This document shows, piece by piece, positions 7,507 through 11,471 of a stretch of DNA of 11,471 nt. The position numbers and the translations under genes are program-made. Below the pieces are notes generated by a model. The model saw only the letters and a list, made by a program, of their open reading frames with translations, was not told the DNA's origin and ran no database searches. Source of the stretch: an uncultured Hyphomicrobiales bacterium (GTDB lineage Bacteria; Pseudomonadota; Alphaproteobacteria; Rhizobiales; Aestuariivirgaceae); contig CAIYXE010000022.1 in NCBI GenBank assembly GCA_903930095.1, forward strand, positions 1 through 11,471, written 5' to 3'. How positions within the stretch are numbered: position 1 is the first letter of the stretch; each line of letters starts with the position of its first letter.

Positions 7507-8106
7507 CTACATCTTGTTCAGCAAGGGTTGCTCCGGAATGAGCTCTGGCGTCGTCTGGAGGCGGTGCTCGAAGGCCGGAACCACATCCTCCGCGCGCTTC
7601 ACCACGTCCATGCCGAACTCCAGTCCCTCGCGGATGAAGCGTTCCGCCCGCATATGGTCGAACAGGGTCACCAGCGGATCCCAGTAACCCTCGATATTGC
7701 ACAGGATGATCGGTTTCTGGTGCTGGCCGAGCTGCGCCCAGGTGGTGATTTCGGCGAGTTCCTCAAGCGTGCCGAGGCCGCCAGGAAGTGCGGCGAACCC
7801 CGAAGCCCGGGCAAACATGGTCATTTTGCGCTCATGCATGTCCGTGGTGACGATGAGTTCATTGACGTCGGTCAGCATATGCTCCCGGTTGGCCAGGAAC
7901 TCCGGAATGATGCCCGTCACGTGCCCGCTGTTGTCGAGAACGGCGCGGGCGACTTCGCCCATCAACCCAAGGCTGCCGCCACCGTAGACAAGCCCGATCC
8001 CGGCATTCGCCAGGGACTTTCCGAGACTGCGCGCTGCGGTGAGATAGGCCGGATTGCGGCCGGTTCCAGAACCGCAGTAAACGCAGAGCTTTCGGGCCGG
8101 ACTCAT
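7507..8106 (-). CDS. LOG family protein (TIGR00730), nucleoside 5'-monophosphate phosphoribohydrolase
   Basis: The 199-residue cytosolic Rossmann-fold protein belongs to the Lonely Guy family, which hydrolyses the N-glycosidic bond of (cytokinin) nucleoside 5'-monophosphates or AMP to free base plus ribose 5-phosphate. Diagnostic motifs are present: CVYCGSGTG (8-16), YGGGSLGLMG (41-50), MHERK (90-94) and PGGLGTLEE (108-116), the last two forming the active site. The frame runs open upstream to 8481, but the ATG at 8106 is chosen because GAGGAG lies eight bases before it and the protein then begins MSPARKLCVYCGSG as in homologues. It is convergent with rarD and divergent from the LysM gene across 169 bases. 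In bacteria without plant association its role may be base salvage or house-cleaning; the exact substrate is not visible. Confidence 0.94.
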   Translation of the reverse strand: MSPARKLCVYCGSGTGRNPAYLTAARSLGKSLANAGIGLVYGGGSLGLMGEVARAVLDNSGHVTGIIPEFLANREHMLTDVNELIVTTDMHERKMTMFARASGFAALPGGLGTLEELAEITTWAQLGQHQKPIILCNIEGYWDPLVTLFDHMRAERFIREGLEFGMDVVKRAEDVVPAFEHRLQTTPELIPEQPLLNKM

Positions 8107-8179
8107 ATGCTCACTCCTCGCAAAAAGCTGATTCGGGTTGATTTTGGCCTGCCGGGGCCGGAATATCCTACGCATTTCT

Positions 8180-8208
8180 TTGCGAAACTCCGGCAGAAGG
8201 CCTATTAA
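8180..8208 (+). promoter_or_regulatory. Candidate promoter of the LysM protein gene
   Basis: TTGCGA (8180-8185) and TATTAA (8203-8208) are separated by 17 bases; each matches four of six sigma70 consensus bases. The transcript would begin near 8215, giving a leader of about 60 bases before the ATG at 8276. If it is real, it also excludes the longer frame that starts upstream at 8138. No clear promoter was seen for the divergent LOG gene. Confidence 0.33.
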
Positions 8209-8275
8209 TGCTGAGATTTCGCTCTTGGGAAGTGGCTTTCGCATCCGCAGGGGCTCCTTTGGGAACGGCAACGAC

Positions 8276-10072
8276 ATGAAGAAAACGACTCTGATCCTGG
8301 TGCTGACCGGCCTTGCAATTGTTGCGGCCGTTGGAATTGCTGGTTTGACCCGCGAGCAGTGGATGGGACAACCCGCCCCCGCCGTGGCCACGCCGGAGCC
8401 GGCGACGGCGCCCGCCGCGGAAGCGCCCGCGCAGACCGCTGCCCCTGCAAGCCCTGAAGCGCCAGCAGCTGCCACTGCCACTGCCGAGGAGCCTGCTGCT
8501 GCCGCGGCATCTGCGACGGTCGCAGCGCCTGCCGTTTCTGAAACGCCTGCGGCTGCTGAGGCCCCTGCGGCCGCTGCCGGTGAGACGGCCGTGCAGCCCG
8601 CGCCTGAGCAGACCGCTGCCGTTCAGCCCGAACCCGCCGTACCTGCCGAGGCCGGGACTGTTGCGAGCGACGCCGAGAAGCCCGAAGTTCCGGCCTTCGA
8701 CACCGTGCGCATCGAGAAGACGGGCGAGGCTTTGATCGCCGGGCGCGCGGAGGCGGGCTCGGACGTCGTCGTGAAGCTGGACGGCAAGGAGATCGGCCGG
8801 ACGGTTGCAAACACCGAAGGCGCCTTCGTCGTCGTTCCGGAAAAGCCGCTGCCCGCCGGAAGCGGGGCGATCACCATCGAAGCGACCGGCAAGGGAGACC
8901 TGCAGCCCGTCATATCCGAGCAGAGTGTCGCCATCATTGTGCCGGAGGGCCAGCGCAAGGAAGCGCTGGTCGCCGTGGTGAGCCCCGATTCTCCCACCAA
9001 GGTCCTTCAGAAACCCGAGGCGCCTGCCGCAGAGCCGGTCTCGGAAGCGGAGCCAGCCCCCGAACAGCCAGCCCCCGAACAGCCAGAAGCAGAGCAGAAG
9101 CCCGCCACGCTGGTGAGCATCGATGCCGTAGATTATGACACCGCCGGCAACATCGTCTTTTCGGGCCAGGGCGAACAGGGCAATACCGCCCGCATTTATG
9201 TCGATAACGATTTCCTGGGCGATGCTTCAGTGGGTGAGGATGGCCGCTGGACCTTCTCTGGCACGGCGGATATCTCGCAGGGCGTCCATACCTTGCGAGT
9301 GGACGGGCTTGATGCTCAGGGCAATGTTCTGAACCGGGTCGAAGTGCCCTTCTTCCGGGAAGACCAGACGAAGGTCGCGGAGATCACTCAGCCCGCCGTA
9401 CCGGCGCCGGAACAGCCAGCCTCCGAACAGCCTGCTGCGTCCGCCGAACCTGCCGAGGCAGAGCAGCCGCAGGCAGCTGCGGCAAGTGAACCCGCCGATG
9501 CGGCTGTGGCCCCGGTCACCACTGCAGAATCCGGACAACCCGCCGCCGAGCAGCCAGCCGCGGAACAACCTGTCGTAGAACAGCCTGCCGCTGAGCAGCC
9601 GGCGACCGAACAGCCTGCCGCTGAGCAGCCTGCCGTGGCCCAGCCCGCAGCGGAGCAGCCCGCACCAGAGCAGCCCGCCACCACGGCCGTCGCGCCGGTT
9701 GACAGCGCGACTGCCGAGGCTCCGGCACCTGCTCCGGCGGAGGCGGCCGCCACCCCGGCGTCTCCGGCGCAGGAGACTGCTGCCGCCGCACCCGCACCCG
9801 CGCCCGAAAGCGCGAGCCCGGCTGCGCCCCGCGAGGGCCGTATCGTCATCCAGCCAGGCAACAACCTGTGGCGGATTTCGCGCGTGCTCTACGGCACTGG
9901 AAGCAAGTTCACCATGCTTTACGAGGCCAACAAGGATCAGATTCGCAATCCGAACCTCATCTATCCTGGCCAGGTCTTCAAGACGCCGGACGTTGCCCCG
10001 ACGGCCGAGACCGTCGACCCGCAGCGGCGGGAACCGCTGACGGCCGATGAAAATGCCACTTCGACAGAGTAG
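8276..10072 (+). CDS. Membrane-anchored or secreted Ala/Pro/Glu-rich protein with two Ig-like domains and a C-terminal LysM
   Basis: The 598-residue protein starts MKKTTLILVLTGLAIVAAVG, a signal peptide or uncleaved anchor without a lipobox. Then come an Ala/Pro/Glu-rich linker (about 30-140), a first Ig-like beta domain (about 141-225), a second linker, and a second Ig-like domain (about 276-362, containing GNTARIYVDNDFLGDASV and DGRWTFSG). A long linker with pentapeptide repeats (about 365-518) precedes a LysM domain (about 520-570: NNLWRISRVLYG...YEANKDQIRNPNLIYPGQVF). LysM binds peptidoglycan, so the protein probably spans from the inner membrane to the cell wall. It has no cysteine. The frame opens at 8138, but the first 46 residues are rejected: they overlap the likely promoter and precede a good signal sequence. 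The ribosome-binding site is weak. Such LysM proteins are known in Alphaproteobacteria; the specific role is unknown. Confidence 0.88.
   Translation: MKKTTLILVLTGLAIVAAVGIAGLTREQWMGQPAPAVATPEPATAPAAEAPAQTAAPASPEAPAAATATAEEPAAAAASATVAAPAVSETPAAAEAPAAAAGETAVQPAPEQTAAVQPEPAVPAEAGTVASDAEKPEVPAFDTVRIEKTGEALIAGRAEAGSDVVVKLDGKEIGRTVANTEGAFVVVPEKPLPAGSGAITIEATGKGDLQPVISEQSVAIIVPEGQRKEALVAVVSPDSPTKVLQKPEAPAAEPVSEAEPAPEQPAPEQPEAEQKPATLVSIDAVDYDTAGNIVFSGQGEQGNTARIYVDNDFLGDASVGEDGRWTFSGTADISQGVHTLRVDGLDAQGNVLNRVEVPFFREDQTKVAEITQPAVPAPEQPASEQPAASAEPAEAEQPQAAAASEPADAAVAPVTTAESGQPAAEQPAAEQPVVEQPAAEQPATEQPAAEQPAVAQPAAEQPAPEQPATTAVAPVDSATAEAPAPAPAEAAATPASPAQETAAAAPAPAPESASPAAPREGRIVIQPGNNLWRISRVLYGTGSKFTMLYEANKDQIRNPNLIYPGQVFKTPDVAPTAETVDPQRREPLTADENATSTE
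9542..9676 (+). repeat. Nine in-frame 15-base repeats encoding a degenerate AAEQP pentapeptide
   Basis: The units read AAEQP, AAEQP, VVEQP, AAEQP, ATEQP, AAEQP, AVAQP, AAEQP and APEQP, without any gap. Related units recur earlier in the gene (two APEQP near 9057-9086) and around 9404-9430. The DNA of the units differs at many synonymous positions (for example four Pro codons and four Ala codons), so the array is old and its peptide pattern is conserved better than its bases. It forms the extended wall-spanning linker ahead of the LysM domain. Confidence 0.85.
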
Positions 10073-10080
10073 GTTTCCGC

Positions 10081-10109
10081 TTCGCTTCGCGGAGGCCTGC
10101 TCCTATATG
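10081..10109 (+). promoter_or_regulatory. Candidate promoter giving a leaderless ABC exporter mRNA
   Basis: CTATATG, with a -10 of TATATG at 10104-10109, lies just before the ABC gene and matches the CTATAT form reported for alphaproteobacterial promoters. TTCGCT (10081-10086) is a weak -35 at a 17-base spacing. Transcription starting about seven bases later would begin almost at the ATG (10118). A short stem TCCGC/GCGGA is present in the same 45-base gap, with no T-run. No Shine-Dalgarno is within reach of the ATG. Confidence 0.3.
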
Positions 10110-10117
10110 CAGTCATC

Positions 10118-11471
10118 ATGAGCCGCAGGACGCCTTCCATCCAGGACAAGACCCTCGCGGCGGATGGCGATCAGTGGGCCATCCTGCGGGACATGCTTCC
10201 CTATCTGTGGCCTGCCGGGCATCCGGGCCTTAAGGCGCGGGTGGTATTTGCCATGGTGGCCCTGGTGCTTTCCAAGGTTGTCACGGTTGCCACGCCCTAT
10301 GCCTTCAAGCATGCAACCGATGCGCTGACGGGCCAGGCAGGCGCAGCGGCAACCGCAGCCATGGCTGTGGTCTTCCTTGTGCTGGCCTATGGCGTGGGCC
10401 GCATCATGATGGTGCTGCTGGCCCAGATCCGGGACGCGGTTTTCGCCCGTGTCAGCCAGCGGGCGGTCCGGGAACTTGCGGTCCGCACCTTCCGGCATCT
10501 CCATGCGCTGTCGCTCAAGTTCCATCTCGAGCGGCGCACGGGCGGGCTTTCCCGCATCGTGTCGCGCGGCACGATGGGCATCGATACGGTGCTGCGCTTC
10601 TCACTGTTCAACACCATTCCGACGATTCTCGAAATCCTGCTCGTGGCCGTCATTCTGGCCTGGTCCTACGGCTGGCTTTACGCGCTGGTGATCATCATCA
10701 CCGTTCTGGCCTATGTCTGGTTCACCTATGCCGCCACCGAATGGCGCATCAACATCCGCCGTGACATGAATGCGGCGGATACGGACGCCAATACCAAGGC
10801 GGTGGACAGCCTGCTCAATTTCGAGACCGTCAAATATTTCGGCAACGAGGAGCACGAGGCCAGGCGCTATGCGCGCTCGATGGATTCCTATGAGACTGCG
10901 GCGGTCAAGACCTGGGTGTCGCTGGCCGTGCTGAACTCCGGCCAGGCCGTGGTCTATTCCATCGGCCTCACCGTCGTGATGGTGATGTCGGCGCTCTCTG
11001 TCCGGGCGGGCACCGCCACGGTGGGCGACTTCGTGATGATCAACGCGCTGATGATCCAACTCTACATGCCGCTCAACTTCATCGGCTCCTCCTACCGCGA
11101 GATCAAGCAGGGGCTGATCGACGTCGAGCAGATGTTCACCCTGCTGAAGGTCAATGCCGAGATCGAGGACAAGCCAGGCGCCCAGCCGCTGACGGTCCGG
11201 GATGCCGAGGTTGTGTTCGAGAACGTCAATTTCGCCTATGACCCGGAGCGTCCGATCCTCAAGAACCTGTCGCTTCGCGTTCCGCCGGGCAAGACGGTGG
11301 CCATCGTCGGGCCTTCGGGGGCTGGCAAATCCACCATCTCGCGCCTGCTCTACCGCTTCTATGAGGTGGGCGCTGGCCGCATCCTCATCGATGGCCAGGA
11401 TATCTCACAGGTGACGCAGACGTCGCTTCGAGCCGCCATCGGCATGGTTCCGCAGGACACCGTGCTGTTCA
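10118..11471 (+). CDS. Atm1/ABCB7-like ABC exporter (permease-ATPase half-transporter), 3' end outside window
   Basis: The first 451 residues are visible; the gene runs off the window. After a short cytosolic N-terminus (DMLPYLWP at 25-32) comes a six-helix type IV exporter domain (about 40-330). It contains VDSLLNFETVKYFGNEEHE (229-247), the hallmark of the Atm1/HMT1 subfamily. LNSGQ has Asn273 and Gln276, at the spacing of glutathione-site residues described for the Novosphingobium Atm1. The nucleotide-binding domain begins near 362, with the aromatic A-loop in VNFAYDPERP, Walker A GPSGAGKST (398-406, Lys404) and Q-loop Gln446. The signature and Walker B motifs lie beyond the window. Family members export glutathione-linked metal, sulfur or persulfide species and protect against heavy metals; the substrate here is inferred. 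It lies 45 bases after the LysM gene. The ATG at 10118 has no Shine-Dalgarno and may be leaderless. Confidence 0.93.
   Translation, partial: MSRRTPSIQDKTLAADGDQWAILRDMLPYLWPAGHPGLKARVVFAMVALVLSKVVTVATPYAFKHATDALTGQAGAAATAAMAVVFLVLAYGVGRIMMVLLAQIRDAVFARVSQRAVRELAVRTFRHLHALSLKFHLERRTGGLSRIVSRGTMGIDTVLRFSLFNTIPTILEILLVAVILAWSYGWLYALVIIITVLAYVWFTYAATEWRINIRRDMNAADTDANTKAVDSLLNFETVKYFGNEEHEARRYARSMDSYETAAVKTWVSLAVLNSGQAVVYSIGLTVVMVMSALSVRAGTATVGDFVMINALMIQLYMPLNFIGSSYREIKQGLIDVEQMFTLLKVNAEIEDKPGAQPLTVRDAEVVFENVNFAYDPERPILKNLSLRVPPGKTVAIVGPSGAGKSTISRLLYRFYEVGAGRILIDGQDISQVTQTSLRAAIGMVPQDTVLF

Noticed and set aside
8107..8481. An N-terminal extension of the LOG protein upstream to 8481
   Set aside because: The extra Ala/Gly-rich residues are antisense to the LysM gene linker and signal peptide, whereas ATG 8106 has a good SD and the family-typical N-terminus.
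9388..9864. A minus-strand frame with Gly/Cys-rich repeats (AAGCS units)
   Set aside because: The repeat is simply the antisense reading of the AEQP array in the LysM gene; there is no independent support.
1..11471. A mobile island, defence system, phage or CRISPR locus, as the prompt suggested might be present
   Set aside because: All sizeable genes are recognisable chromosomal housekeeping or transport genes of uniform base use. No integrase, transposase, direct-repeat array, tRNA-flanked junction or toxin-antitoxin pair was seen.

Overview
This 11.5 kb window is high-GC chromosomal DNA. It looks like part of the core genome of an alphaproteobacterium, probably in or near Hyphomicrobiales (Rhizobiales). 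That assignment rests on the gene set: a class II DAHP synthase, a citramalate synthase next to cysS, a YfcG-type GST, and an Atm1-type ABC exporter beside a LysM protein. It also rests on a REP-like palindrome of the GTCATCCCGGC-GAAGGCCGGG type that is common in such genomes. I saw no insertion sequence, integrase, phage gene, CRISPR array, tRNA or rRNA. The genus is not determined.

Layout, left to right. Positions 117-1514 (+) encode a class II DAHP synthase, the first step of the shikimate pathway, with a plausible promoter and Shine-Dalgarno (SD) site. Positions 1600-2292 (+) encode a YfcG/Ure2p-like glutathione S-transferase, preceded by a perfect 7-bp dyad that may be an operator. A DMT/EamA transporter (2314-3183, -) converges on it across a strong hairpin. 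A spacer of about 250 bp follows; it holds a possible Cys-containing leader ORF and hairpins ahead of cysS (3433-4764, +). A 127-bp gap filled mostly by a long palindromic repeat separates cysS from citramalate synthase cimA (4892-6487, +). A RarD-type DMT transporter (6573-7505, +) meets a LOG-family phosphoribohydrolase (7507-8106, -) tail to tail, one base apart. Divergent from the latter is a secreted or membrane-anchored, Ala/Pro/Glu-rich protein with two Ig-like domains and a C-terminal LysM domain (8276-10072, +). It is followed after 45 bp by the 5' part of an Atm1/ABCB7-like ABC exporter (10118 to the window end, cut in its nucleotide-binding domain).

The genes mostly do separate housekeeping jobs: aromatic and isoleucine precursor synthesis, tRNA charging, thiol redox/detoxification, export and envelope maintenance. 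cysS-cimA-rarD may be one transcriptional run, and LysM-ABC may be another. I found no convincing undescribed multi-gene system. The signals most worth a second look are the candidate cysteine leader ORF upstream of cysS, the palindrome that creates a false N-terminus for cimA, the dyad before the GST gene, the repeat-rich LysM protein, and a possibly leaderless start for the ABC exporter.
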